DNA of 9,635 bases. Origin: Chloroflexota bacterium. Its GTDB lineage: Bacteria > Chloroflexota > Dehalococcoidia > SM23-28-2 > RBG-16-64-32. The stretch is from positions 1 through 9,635 of the forward strand of contig JADFRV010000073.1 in assembly GCA_022561095.1 (NCBI GenBank), written 5' to 3'. Position 1 is the first letter of the stretch, and each line of letters opens with the position of its first letter. Below, piece after piece: positions 1-5,862 of the stretch. The notes under the pieces were generated by a model. It made no database searches. It was not told the DNA's origin and was given only the letters and a program-made list of their open reading frames with translations. The translations under genes and the position numbers were made by a program.

Positions 1-111
1 GAGGGCTCCGACCGCGACGATTCGTCCGTCGCGGACCCCGACGTCGGCCCGCCGACGCTCGGCACCGGTTCCGTCGATGACGGTTCCACCACTGATGAGA
101 GTGTCGAACAC
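1..111 (-). CDS. Amidohydrolase, D-aminoacylase-like (N-terminus only)
   Basis: Only the first 37 codons are inside the window; the gene runs off the left edge. The translation contains FDTLISGGTVIDGTG, then a stretch ending DGRIVAVG. This is the typical N-terminal beta-sandwich opening of metal-dependent amidohydrolases, and the wording is closest to N-acyl-D-amino-acid deacylases (D-aminoacylase), which remove acyl groups from D-amino acids. The metal-binding HxH lies beyond the edge, so the substrate cannot be decided. I chose the GTG at 111-109 because a GGAG lies 7 nt upstream and the family homology begins right after it; the frame stays open further upstream but shows no homology. It lies 46 bp downstream of the methyltransferase stop on the same strand, so it is probably the last visible member of a minus-strand operon. 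Family assignment is fairly secure, specificity is not. Confidence 0.72.
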   Translation of the reverse strand, partial: MFDTLISGGTVIDGTGAERRRADVGVRDGRIVAVGAL

Positions 112-157
112 GGGCTGACTCCAGTTTTCCGCCGGGATGGCGGGCGGTCGCAATTTC

Positions 158-787
158 TCACGGCGGGGTGGGTCCGTCAAGGCGGAGCCCCCGGTCGACA
201 CCCTCTCTGGACTTCCCGACGGAAAAGATTGCGAAGTGCTGACGCTCGAGGTAGTCGAAGCGACCGTCGAGCCGGTACCCGGCCTCGACCATCTCTTCGA
301 CGATCGTCTCCAACGCGGTTTCGTGACCGAAGCTGCGAGCGAACCACGAGCTGCCGTTGAGTTCGATCACTGCCACGCGCCCGTCGGGTTTCAAATCCTT
401 GCGGAGGTTGGTGAAGTACGCGACCCGGTCCTGGATATGATGGTAGGTGTTCGAGGTGAAGAGCAGGTCGATCTGCCCGTCCGGGAGCAGCGGATCGTGA
501 AACTCGGCGAGAATCACCTCGACATTTTCGTAGCCCTCGTCGGCGACTCGATCGGTCAGGAGTTCGGTCATGTCGGAGTCGACGTCGACGGCGTAGACCC
601 TTCCGCCCGGCCCCACGGCGTCGGCGAGGCGGAAGCTGAAGTAGCCGCCTCCGGCGCCGAGGTCGGCGACGCGGTCGCCCGGCTCGAGCTCCGACCGGTA
701 GATCCGGACGTACTCGGCGACCGCCTCCTCCTGGCTCTCGGCTCGTATGCCGGTGAAGAAGCTCTTCTCGCTCACATCGTTACTCAT
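158..787 (-). CDS. Class I SAM-dependent methyltransferase
   Basis: A 209-residue Rossmann-fold methyltransferase. Motif I is VADLGAGGG at residues 40-48 (SAM-binding glycine loop). The acidic residue ending strand 2 is in VYAVDVD near residue 68. The post-motif segment has TSNTYHHIQD near 111-120, followed by LRKDLKPDGRVAVIE at 128-142, the usual strand-5 hairpin of UbiE/Methyltransf_11/31-like enzymes. The substrate cannot be told from the sequence. The start ATG (787-785) directly abuts the TAG stop of the upstream dihydropteroate-synthase-like fragment, and a purine-rich GGAAAGGA lies a few bases upstream inside that fragment, so translation is probably coupled. The last ~15 residues (after FSVGKSRE) look like an unconserved tail. 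It is distinct from the methyltransferase remnant at 4034-4323, which is a different subfamily. Confidence 0.88.
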   Translation of the reverse strand: MSNDVSEKSFFTGIRAESQEEAVAEYVRIYRSELEPGDRVADLGAGGGYFSFRLADAVGPGGRVYAVDVDSDMTELLTDRVADEGYENVEVILAEFHDPLLPDGQIDLLFTSNTYHHIQDRVAYFTNLRKDLKPDGRVAVIELNGSSWFARSFGHETALETIVEEMVEAGYRLDGRFDYLERQHFAIFSVGKSREGVDRGLRLDGPTPP

Positions 788-1186
788 CTATGTCCTTTCC
801 ATCTCGGCCAGCATGTCCTCCTCGAGGGCGAAGTCGGCCACGTCCCTCACGTGACCGCCCTGCACGTAGCAGAACACCACCGCCGCCTTGTGCCGGGCGG
901 CGAGCTTCAGCACGTCCGCGTCCGCCTCGTTGCCCGTGAGATTGAAGACGCGCGCGCCCTCCTCCGCCGCGGCCGCCAACACTTCGGGATAGTAGCTCTC
1001 CACCGAGACCAGGATGCCCTCCGTGGCCAGAGCCCGCACCACCGGAACGATCCGCTCGATTTGCTCGCCGGGCCCCACGCGTTTGCTGTGCGGCAGGGAG
1101 GATTCCGCCCCGATATCGACCAGGTCCGCTCCCTCGCGGGCCAGCCGCAGTCCCCGCTCGATGGCCTCCGCCTCGCTTTCGACCAC
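788..1186 (-). CDS. Dihydropteroate synthase-like (pterin-binding) fragment, truncated at both ends
   Basis: A 132-residue frame matching the middle of the dihydropteroate synthase TIM barrel: GADLVDIGAESS (residues 19-30, like the DHPS IDIGGEST loop), IVPVVRAL (46-53), VSVESYYPEVL (60-70, like ISVDTYK), GARVFNLTG (77-85, like INDVSG) and VVFCYVQG (103-110, like MHMQG). Full-length family members are about twice this length. Missing are the N-terminal strand with the NxTPDSF-type pterin/diphosphate loop and the C-terminal third of the barrel with its last basic ligands. The first possible start, GTG at 1186, has no ribosome binding site, and upstream the frame runs antisense through an unrelated plus-strand gene. 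The stop TAG is adjacent to the methyltransferase ATG. It is therefore unlikely to be an active synthase; it is best read as a remnant, or a gene cut by a rearrangement near 1190. Confidence 0.6.
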   Translation of the reverse strand: MVESEAEAIERGLRLAREGADLVDIGAESSLPHSKRVGPGEQIERIVPVVRALATEGILVSVESYYPEVLAAAAEEGARVFNLTGNEADADVLKLAARHKAAVVFCYVQGGHVRDVADFALEEDMLAEMERT

Positions 1187-1190
1187 ATCG

Positions 1191-1456
1191 CCGATGGCGC
1201 CGAAGGCGGCACCCGCGCCACCATCCGCATCGACATCGAAGGTCCCCTGGCGTTCGTGGCCCGGCTAGCCGGTGGCGTCGTCGCGCGCAACCTCCTGGAT
1301 AGCTCCCTCACCGCCCTAAAGGGCCTGCTTGAGGCGGAGGCGCCCGGCTCGTCGGGGCTGGAGCCCCAGCAGCCTCCCGCCGAGGAGCCCGAAGCGGAAG
1401 CCGAGCCCCAGCCAGAAGCGGAGACGGAGGCCCAGCCGGAAGTCAAAAACGAATAA
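1191..1456 (+). pseudogene. SRPBCC-family protein, 3' part only, with Glu/Pro-rich tail
   Basis: From about 1191 the plus strand reads a C-terminal START/SRPBCC (polyketide-cyclase-like) segment: GGTRATIRIDIEGPLAF, then VARNLLDSSLTALKGLLEAE, which matches the last strand and the long C-terminal helix of this hydrophobic-pocket fold. A low-complexity tail follows, rich in E, P, A and Q (alternating PEAE/PQPE units), ending at TAA 1454-1456. The N-terminal two thirds of the domain is absent: upstream of 1190 the same frame is only the antisense of the dihydropteroate-synthase-like and methyltransferase genes. The frame continues open by chance to 137, producing a misleading 439-residue reading frame. 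No start codon or binding site is visible, so I treat this as a 5'-truncated gene created by a rearrangement or a chimeric join. The left boundary is approximate. Confidence 0.6.
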
Positions 1457-1461
1457 ACTGC

Positions 1462-1491
1462 TTGCTCAACTCGCCTGCGCCTTCGTATACT
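1462..1491 (+). promoter_or_regulatory. Candidate promoter of the ferredoxin gene
   Basis: TTGCTC at 1462-1467 and TATACT at 1486-1491 are separated by 18 nt, which predicts a transcript start near 1498. An AAAGG ribosome binding element at about 1500-1504 then precedes the ATG at 1511. The -10 match is good, the -35 match is partial. Confidence 0.5.
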
Positions 1492-1510
1492 AAGTAGCGA
1501 AAGGTAGCCT

Positions 1511-2002
1511 ATGTCCTACAAGATCATCGAAACCTGCATCGGCTGCACCGCCTGCACCAAACGCTGCCCCACCGAAGCCATCACCGGCGACCGCAACAGC
1601 ATGCATATCATCGACCCTGAGCTCTGCATCGACTGCGGCGCCTGCGGCGTCGTCTGCCCCGTAGAGTGCATCCTCGACGAAGCCGGCGAGGTCTGCAAAG
1701 AGTTCCCCCGCCGCGAGTGGCCCAAGGCGATCGTCATCGAAGACAACTGCATCGGCTCCGGCTGCGAGCTCTGCATCCACATCTGCCCCTTCGACGCCCT
1801 GGTGCTGGATACCTCAGGCGAGCAGGTAGGCGATTTCTTCGGCGTCGCCAAGGTCATCGAGAAGCGTTGCACCGGCTGTCGCCTCTGCGAGGACGCCTGC
1901 GGCTGGAGCGCCATCTACATCGACCCGCCGCGGGAGGCGCTCCAGAAGAAGATCTTCCAGCCTGTAGAGCTCATGGAGACCGCTGACACTCCCAGCGGCT
2001 AG
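1511..2002 (+). CDS. Polyferredoxin-type protein with four [4Fe-4S] motifs
   Basis: A 163-residue soluble iron-sulfur protein predicted to carry electrons in the cytoplasm. Four cysteine motifs are visible: C9-x2-C12-x2-C15-x3-CP (19-20); C39-x2-C42-x2-C45-x3-CP (49-50); C80-x4-C85-x2-C88-x3-CP (92-93); and C120-x2-C123-x2-C126-x3-C130 followed by GW instead of P. The first pair is a standard 2[4Fe-4S] ferredoxin module. The second pair is irregular: C80 to C85 has four residues between cysteines, and the last motif lacks the usual proline. Two extra cysteines, C53 and C62, lie between the halves. Small ferredoxins usually carry only one such pair. The start is supported by AAAGG 6-10 nt upstream and a promoter-like element. 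No partner oxidoreductase lies next to it, so its redox partner is unknown. Confidence 0.88.
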   Translation: MSYKIIETCIGCTACTKRCPTEAITGDRNSMHIIDPELCIDCGACGVVCPVECILDEAGEVCKEFPRREWPKAIVIEDNCIGSGCELCIHICPFDALVLDTSGEQVGDFFGVAKVIEKRCTGCRLCEDACGWSAIYIDPPREALQKKIFQPVELMETADTPSG

Positions 2003-2027
2003 ATTCGCCCCGCCACCAACCACCCCA

Positions 2028-2110
2028 AACCAGGGAACCAACGAACCAGATAACCCGACTCTGGTTTGCTAGTTTGCTGGTTCTCTTGTTCCCTGGTTCT
2101 CCGGTTCCCT
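2028..2110 (+). repeat. Intergenic imperfect inverted repeat built of GGTT/AACC units
   Basis: The gap between the ferredoxin gene and the tRNA is full of AACC/GGTT words. The left arm AACCAGGGAACCA (2028-2040) matches the right arm TTGTTCCCTGGTT (2086-2098) at 12 of 13 paired positions. Inside this, AACCAGA (2044-2050) pairs perfectly with TCTGGTT (2060-2066) around a 9-nt loop. The right side also carries direct copies of a TGGTTC/CGGTTC word up to about 2108. There is no T-tract, so an intrinsic terminator is not evident; it may be a dispersed intergenic repeat. Confidence 0.6.
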
Positions 2111-2119
2111 ATATCCCTT

Positions 2120-2128
2120 TGCTATACT
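2120..2128 (+). promoter_or_regulatory. Extended -10 element of the tRNA-Ser promoter
   Basis: TGC-TATACT (2120-2128) has a near-consensus -10 hexamer with the TGn extension. It predicts a start near 2135, about 12 nt before the mature tRNA 5' end. No clear -35 hexamer is present, which is tolerated by extended -10 promoters. Confidence 0.55.
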
Positions 2129-2146
2129 GCTAGCGTGGCCGCACGC

Positions 2147-2238
2147 GGAGGGATCGCATAGTGGCCGAGTGCGCCCGCCTGCTAAGCGGGTAGGGGGTGA
2201 AAGCTCCCTCGTGGGTTCGAATCCCACTCCCTCCGCCA
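2147..2238 (+). tRNA. tRNA-Ser, anticodon GCT
   Basis: A full cloverleaf with a long variable arm can be drawn. The acceptor stem GGAGGGA (2147-2153) pairs with TCCCTCC (2228-2234). The D stem is GCA (2156-2158) with TGC (2170-2172). The anticodon stem is CCCGC (2174-2178) with GCGGG (2186-2190), and the loop CTGCTAA carries anticodon GCT at 2181-2183, which reads AGC/AGU serine codons. The class II variable arm lies around 2191-2210 (GGGGG with CTCCC). The T arm is GTGGG-TTCGAAT-CCCAC (2211-2227). The discriminator is G2235, and CCA is encoded at 2236-2238. The gene ends 13 bp from the stop of the convergent DedA-type gene. Confidence 0.96.
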
Positions 2239-2251
2239 GCGCGTTATCCGT

Positions 2252-2971
2252 CTATTCGGCGGCCGACCCCAGCCCAAAGAAATCCAGGAACGCCTGCCCC
2301 ACTATCACCAGGATGATCACCCGCGTCGTCTTCCCTATCGCCACCGCCAGGAGAAACCGCCAGAATTTCATCCGCACCGCCCCCGCCGTGATCCCCGCGA
2401 ACTCGAACAGCGGGTTCGGCACCGCCGATAGGCCCAGCAACGTCAGGAACCCGTAGTGTGCCATAAGCCAATCGATCCGGCCCGCCGCCCGCCGCAGCCA
2501 GCGGCCAATGCGGCCGCCCAGCGGCATCTGCCTCTCCTCCGCCACCCCCCTGCCCACCATCCCCGCCAGGTACGCCGTGCTCTCCGCCAGCGTCATCCCG
2601 CTCGCCCCCGCGATCACCACCCCCGGCGTCCACAGCCTCTCCGACCCCACCACGATCAACGCTTGGCCCGCCGCCGTCAGGCCGGGCACCGGCACGAACA
2701 CCGTCGCCGTGCCCAGGAAGTTCGCTAGGAAGATGCCGGCAAACCCGAACGACTCCAGATCGTCCTGGCTCAGCCAGCCCGCCGCAAACGGCACCGTCGT
2801 CCCCACTATCAGTCCCAACACCACCACCGCCGCCGCTGTTATCAGCAGCCATCGCGGCAGCTTATTAAAGGGCAGCCAGGACGGCATGTCCAGCACCGGC
2901 CGCTTCTCCGGCGGCTCCGGCAGCGCTACGTCATCGTCCTGCGTCTGGTCCTCAGCCCGTTCCTCGGCCAT
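2252..2971 (-). CDS. DedA/VTT (SNARE-associated) family membrane protein
   Basis: A 239-residue integral membrane protein. Residues 1-38 are a charged, proline-rich cytoplasmic segment, and 41-60 form a first transmembrane helix (WLLITAAAVVVLGLIVG). The VTT domain spans about 75-230, with the re-entrant segment FLANFLGTATVFVPVPG (81-97) and the second signature near 174-215 (GFLTLLGLSAVPNPLFEFAG, then FWRFLLAVAIGKTTR). DedA/VTT proteins act as lipid scramblases or flippases, for example of undecaprenyl-phosphate or phosphatidylethanolamine, in the cytoplasmic membrane; which lipid this one moves is not visible. No Shine-Dalgarno sits at a usable distance before ATG 2971: a GGTGGG touches the start codon directly. 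A TATACT -10 element ends 7 nt upstream, which implies a leaderless mRNA. It is transcribed alone and converges on the tRNA. Confidence 0.9.
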   Translation of the reverse strand: MAEERAEDQTQDDDVALPEPPEKRPVLDMPSWLPFNKLPRWLLITAAAVVVLGLIVGTTVPFAAGWLSQDDLESFGFAGIFLANFLGTATVFVPVPGLTAAGQALIVVGSERLWTPGVVIAGASGMTLAESTAYLAGMVGRGVAEERQMPLGGRIGRWLRRAAGRIDWLMAHYGFLTLLGLSAVPNPLFEFAGITAGAVRMKFWRFLLAVAIGKTTRVIILVIVGQAFLDFFGLGSAAE

Positions 2972-2978
2972 CCCACCA

Positions 2979-2984
2979 AGTATA
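2979..2984 (-). promoter_or_regulatory. -10 element implying a leaderless DedA transcript
   Basis: On the minus strand TATACT (2984-2979) lies 7 nt before the ATG at 2971. The predicted transcript start is at about 2972, one base before the start codon. No recognisable -35 was found at standard spacing. Confidence 0.5.
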
Positions 2985-3043
2985 CGTCGCCCCTGACCGG
3001 CGCGAGGCGGGTCAGGCCGAACCCAAATCGCTCTCCGCCCCTA

Positions 3044-3052
3044 TGCTACAAT
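3044..3052 (+). promoter_or_regulatory. Extended -10 element upstream of the lactonase-like gene
   Basis: TGC-TACAAT (3044-3052) gives a predicted start near 3059 and a leader of roughly 74 nt before the ATG at 3133. No good -35 is visible. The leader has no obvious structured element. Confidence 0.45.
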
Positions 3053-3132
3053 CGTTCTCGTCATTTAGAGGGTACCTTGGCCAGATTTAGAATCGTGGCC
3101 AGAGGCCGCATAACGGATTAGGAGGTATTTCT

Positions 3133-3996
3133 ATGTGCGCTAAGAATAACAATAGCCCCCTCGAATCCGTTTCTCTGGTCTCTACGGGTGCTGTTGAGAT
3201 ACATCCTGAGCATGCGTATGGCACCCGTAAACCAGATGTGCTGTGGCTTTTGACTTCTCGCAAGTGGCTGCCACCGCGTCCAATTAACGCCTATCTTATC
3301 GAGCATTCCGGTGGCCTCGTCTTGTTCGACACGGGCCAAGATAGAGCATCTGTTACAGACCCTGATTACTTCCCGAAGGGATTTGTTGGACTCATTTACC
3401 GTCGCCTGGCCAGGTTTGAGATCGGCCCATCAGAAACGCTGACTGAGCAGATCAAGAGCTTAGGCTACTCTATATCAGATGTTCGCACTGCTGTTCTTTC
3501 GCACCTCCATCAAGACCATATCGGTGGGCTTCGCGAGCTTTCTCATGCAGAGATCGTCGTCTCAAACGACGAATGGGAAGAAGCGCTAAAGCCTAAGGCG
3601 GAGAGCAACGGATTCTTGAGAAAACATATCGAGATTCCAGGACTTAAGTGGAAGCGCATCTCATTCCAAGCCACTGATGATCCGACGCTTGCACCGTTTA
3701 CTGAGTCGTTCGACTTGATGGGAGACGGGTCGCTGATACTACTTCCCACGGTGGGACACACTAGCGGGTCTCTCTCGATGCTGGTGCGAGGTGGTGCTAA
3801 GAATCCCCTTCTGATGATAGGAGACCTGAGTTACGAAACAGAACACATGGAGCGAGGAGGCATTCCTGGGGTCGGTAATAAGAAGCTACTACATGCTGCG
3901 AGCAAAAAGGTATTGGAACTGAAGAACAACATGCCGGGCCTCGTCTTACTTCCGGCGCATGACCCAGGAGCAGCGGACAGACTTCGTCGTTCGTGA
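3133..3996 (+). CDS. Metallo-beta-lactamase-fold hydrolase, N-acyl homoserine lactonase-like
   Basis: A 287-residue MBL-fold enzyme. Zinc ligands are in place: HLHQDH at residues 124-129 (HxHxDH), H209 in PTVGHTSGS, D231 in MIGDLSYE, and H276 in LLPAHDPGA. The arrangement, the NAYLIEH...LVLFDTG opening (52-68) and the PAHDP ending resemble the AttM/AiiA-type AHL lactonase branch, which opens the homoserine lactone ring of quorum signals. Other lactones or esters are possible substrates. There is no signal peptide, so it should be cytoplasmic. The start is set by a near-perfect AGGAGGT (3120-3126) 6 nt before the ATG, the strongest ribosome binding site in this part of the window. Codon use is clearly different from the neighbours, with many A/T third positions (AAG/AAT/TCT/GTT), suggesting recent acquisition. 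It sits beside gene remnants. Confidence 0.87.
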   Translation: MCAKNNNSPLESVSLVSTGAVEIHPEHAYGTRKPDVLWLLTSRKWLPPRPINAYLIEHSGGLVLFDTGQDRASVTDPDYFPKGFVGLIYRRLARFEIGPSETLTEQIKSLGYSISDVRTAVLSHLHQDHIGGLRELSHAEIVVSNDEWEEALKPKAESNGFLRKHIEIPGLKWKRISFQATDDPTLAPFTESFDLMGDGSLILLPTVGHTSGSLSMLVRGGAKNPLLMIGDLSYETEHMERGGIPGVGNKKLLHAASKKVLELKNNMPGLVLLPAHDPGAADRLRRS

Positions 3997-4033
3997 AATA
4001 GTGGATTGGTATCTAAAACTGGGAGTGTAGTAA

Positions 4034-4323
4034 CTGGCGAGGAGGCTGGATGAAAATGGAGGTGGGGCCTACCTGTGCGTCGACGTCGCCGGATCCAGCC
4101 ATCTGCACGAGAACATGGAGCATCCCATGGCCCCCACCCTCTACACCATCTCCACCATGCACTGCATGACCGTGTCCCCTGCGTGGACGGCGGGGGCCTA
4201 GGGACTATGTGGGGCGAGCTGCAGGCCCGCCAACTGATGCGGGAAGCCGGCTTCAAGAACGTTGAGGCGAAGCAAATTGAGGGCGACATCATCAACAACT
4301 ACTACATCGGCACCAAGACCTAG
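4034..4323 (+). pseudogene. SAM methyltransferase C-terminal remnant, frameshifted
   Basis: Two frames together give the C-terminal part of a class I methyltransferase. The first frame (4034 to the TAG at 4199-4201) reads YLCVDVAGSSHLHENMEHP followed by TLYTISTMHCMTVS. A different frame then continues as GGGLGTMWGELQARQLM, REAGFKNVEAKQIEGD and NNYYIGTKT, ending at TAG 4321-4323. This is the substrate-domain and last-strand region of methyltransferases that carry a GTMWG motif. The SAM-binding N-terminal half is missing: a TAA at 4031-4033 closes the first frame, and the lactonase-like gene occupies the space upstream. The frame change falls near 4172-4192. It cannot yield a working enzyme. 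It is probably the residue of a gene displaced by insertion of the neighbouring AT-richer gene, or of a deletion. Confidence 0.65.
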
Positions 4324-4339
4324 GTCGCACGGGCATCTC

Positions 4340-4459
4340 GTGGCAGTTAGCCACCGAGCCAGCAAGGAAGTCCAGGGTGCCGATCTAGGGGAGACTTCGC
4401 TACGGGGCTTCGAAGACCCGGTGCGGCTGTTCGACGTGAGGTGGCAGCCGGACAGCTAG
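4340..4459 (+). pseudogene. Class III adenylate/guanylate cyclase C-terminal remnant
   Basis: The last codons before TAG 4457-4459 read DLGETSLRGF, then EDPVRLFDVRW. This closely matches the conserved end of class III nucleotide cyclase catalytic domains (pattern DLGE..LKG..EPVRLYEVRW). Only about 35 residues resemble the family; upstream the frame is unrelated and overlaps the end of the methyltransferase remnant. The metal-binding and catalytic residues of a cyclase domain are all absent. The fragment is 50 bp ahead of the miaB start and is the second gene tail in this short region. The left end is approximate. Confidence 0.5.
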
Positions 4460-4489
4460 TCTGTCCTCGCCCCGCGATACGGTCCCCCG

Positions 4490-4498
4490 TGCTAAACT
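4490..4498 (+). promoter_or_regulatory. Extended -10 promoter of the miaB operon
   Basis: TGC-TAAACT (4490-4498) predicts a transcript start at about 4505, four bases before the miaB ATG at 4509. No Shine-Dalgarno lies in the short leader, so miaB is probably translated from an essentially leaderless mRNA. No convincing -35 was seen. Confidence 0.55.
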
Positions 4499-4508
4499 AA
4501 CTCTCGCC

Positions 4509-5852
4509 ATGCGCTACCACATCTGGACCGAGGGCTGCCAGATGAACGAGGCGGACTCCGACAAGCTCGCCGCCGGCCTCGCCAAGCTCGGCTGGCAGGA
4601 GACCGCCAAGCCGGAGGACGCCGATCTCGCCGTCGTCAACACCTGCGTCGTCCGCCAGAAGGCGGAGGACCGCGCCGCCGGCTACCTGGGCCGCCTCCGT
4701 CGCATGAAACAGGAGCGCGACGGTGGCGCCGGCCTCCAGATCGCCGTCATGGGCTGCATGGTCGGCCCCCGCACGGACGACCTCCGCGCCCGCTTCCCCT
4801 ACGTCGACGTCTGGGCCCGACCCCAGAACTTCGAGGTCATCCTCCGCCACCTCGTGCCCGACTCCGACCTCGGCGGCGAGTTCTGGCCCGACACCTTCCC
4901 CAAGCCCAAAGGCCCCACCGCCTTCATCCCCATCATCCACGGCTGCAATAAGTTCTGCACCTACTGCATCGTCCCCTACCGCCGCGGCCGCGAGCGCTCC
5001 CGCACCATCGAAGATATCGCCCGCGAGGTCGCCTCCCACTGCTCCAACGGCGTGCGCGAGGTCACCCTCCTCGGCCAGACCGTCGAGGCCTACGGCAAAG
5101 ACCTCGACGACAAGCCGGACCTCGCCGACCTGTTCGCCGCCATCCACGATACGCCAGAGCTGCGGCGCATCCGCTTCCTCACCTCCTACCCCCGTGACAT
5201 GACCGAACGCATCATCCGCTCCGTCGCCGACCTCCCCAAGGTCTGCGAGCACTTCAACATCCCCGTCCAGGCCGCCGATAACGACATCCTCGCCCGCATG
5301 CGCCGCGGCTACACCATCGAGGAGTACCTGGAGTGGGTGCACCGCATCCGCGACATCGTCCCCGGCGCCTCCATCTCCACCGACGTCATCGTCGGCTTCT
5401 GCGGCGAGACCGAAGCCCAGTTCCAGCGCAGCCTTGACCTGCTGCAGGAGCTGCGCTTCGACAAGGTCCACGTCGCCGCCTACTCCCCTCGGCCCGGCAC
5501 CATCGCCTGGCGCCACCTGGAGGACGACGTCCCCCGGGAGGAGAAGATGCGCCGCCTCCACGCCATCGAGGCCGTCCAGGAGCGCATCGCCACCGAGATC
5601 AACGACGCGCTCCTCGGCACCACCCAGGAGGTCCTCGTCGAAAGCCTGCCCGCCGACCGGCGGGGCGCGAAGGAGGCCGTCCTCAGCGGCCGCACCCGCA
5701 CCAACAAGCTCGTCCACTGGCCGGGCCCCCAGCCGAACTCGGCGGCTGGCCGGAGCGACGCCCGCCTCGGCGAGATGATCCACGTCCGCATCACCCGCGC
5801 CAGCCCCTGGTCCCTCCGCGGCGTCCAGGCCGAAGCCGCGGTTCCCGCCTAG
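4509..5852 (+). CDS. miaB: tRNA-2-methylthio-N6-dimethylallyladenosine synthase MiaB
   Basis: A 447-residue methylthiotransferase, the usual MiaB length. It converts i6A37 of tRNAs reading UNN codons to ms2i6A using two [4Fe-4S] clusters and SAM. The N-terminal UPF0004 domain carries the auxiliary-cluster cysteines C10 (GCQMN), C46 (NTCVVR) and C83 (MGCM). The radical-SAM cluster is C146-x3-C150-x2-C153 in GCNKFCTYCIVPYRRGRE. The conserved TSYPRD and ISTDVIVGFCGETE segments follow, and a TRAM RNA-binding domain lies at about 380-440. The GCQMN and PYRRGRERSR signatures favour MiaB over RimO or MtaB. The ATG at 4509 fits the family N-terminus. There is no ribosome binding site, and a TGC-TAAACT element ends 10 nt before it, suggesting a leaderless mRNA. 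The two NUDIX genes follow with gaps of 10 and 6 nt. Confidence 0.96.
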   Translation: MRYHIWTEGCQMNEADSDKLAAGLAKLGWQETAKPEDADLAVVNTCVVRQKAEDRAAGYLGRLRRMKQERDGGAGLQIAVMGCMVGPRTDDLRARFPYVDVWARPQNFEVILRHLVPDSDLGGEFWPDTFPKPKGPTAFIPIIHGCNKFCTYCIVPYRRGRERSRTIEDIAREVASHCSNGVREVTLLGQTVEAYGKDLDDKPDLADLFAAIHDTPELRRIRFLTSYPRDMTERIIRSVADLPKVCEHFNIPVQAADNDILARMRRGYTIEEYLEWVHRIRDIVPGASISTDVIVGFCGETEAQFQRSLDLLQELRFDKVHVAAYSPRPGTIAWRHLEDDVPREEKMRRLHAIEAVQERIATEINDALLGTTQEVLVESLPADRRGAKEAVLSGRTRTNKLVHWPGPQPNSAAGRSDARLGEMIHVRITRASPWSLRGVQAEAAVPA

Positions 5853-5862
5853 CCCCTCCGCT

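Noticed and set aside
137..1190. Long plus-strand open frame leading into the SRPBCC tail
   Set aside because: It is the antisense of the methyltransferase and dihydropteroate-synthase-like genes, whose minus-strand translations carry clear family motifs. Only the part after about 1190 has homology on the plus strand.
2044..2066. Inner hairpin as an intrinsic terminator for the ferredoxin gene
   Set aside because: The stem is only 7 bp and there is no T-tract after it.
4075..4206. Upstream part of the open frame ending at 4323 as a real protein start
   Set aside because: Residues before GGGLGTMWG are arginine/histidine-rich noise; the true homology in this interval lies in another frame, so this is a frameshifted remnant.
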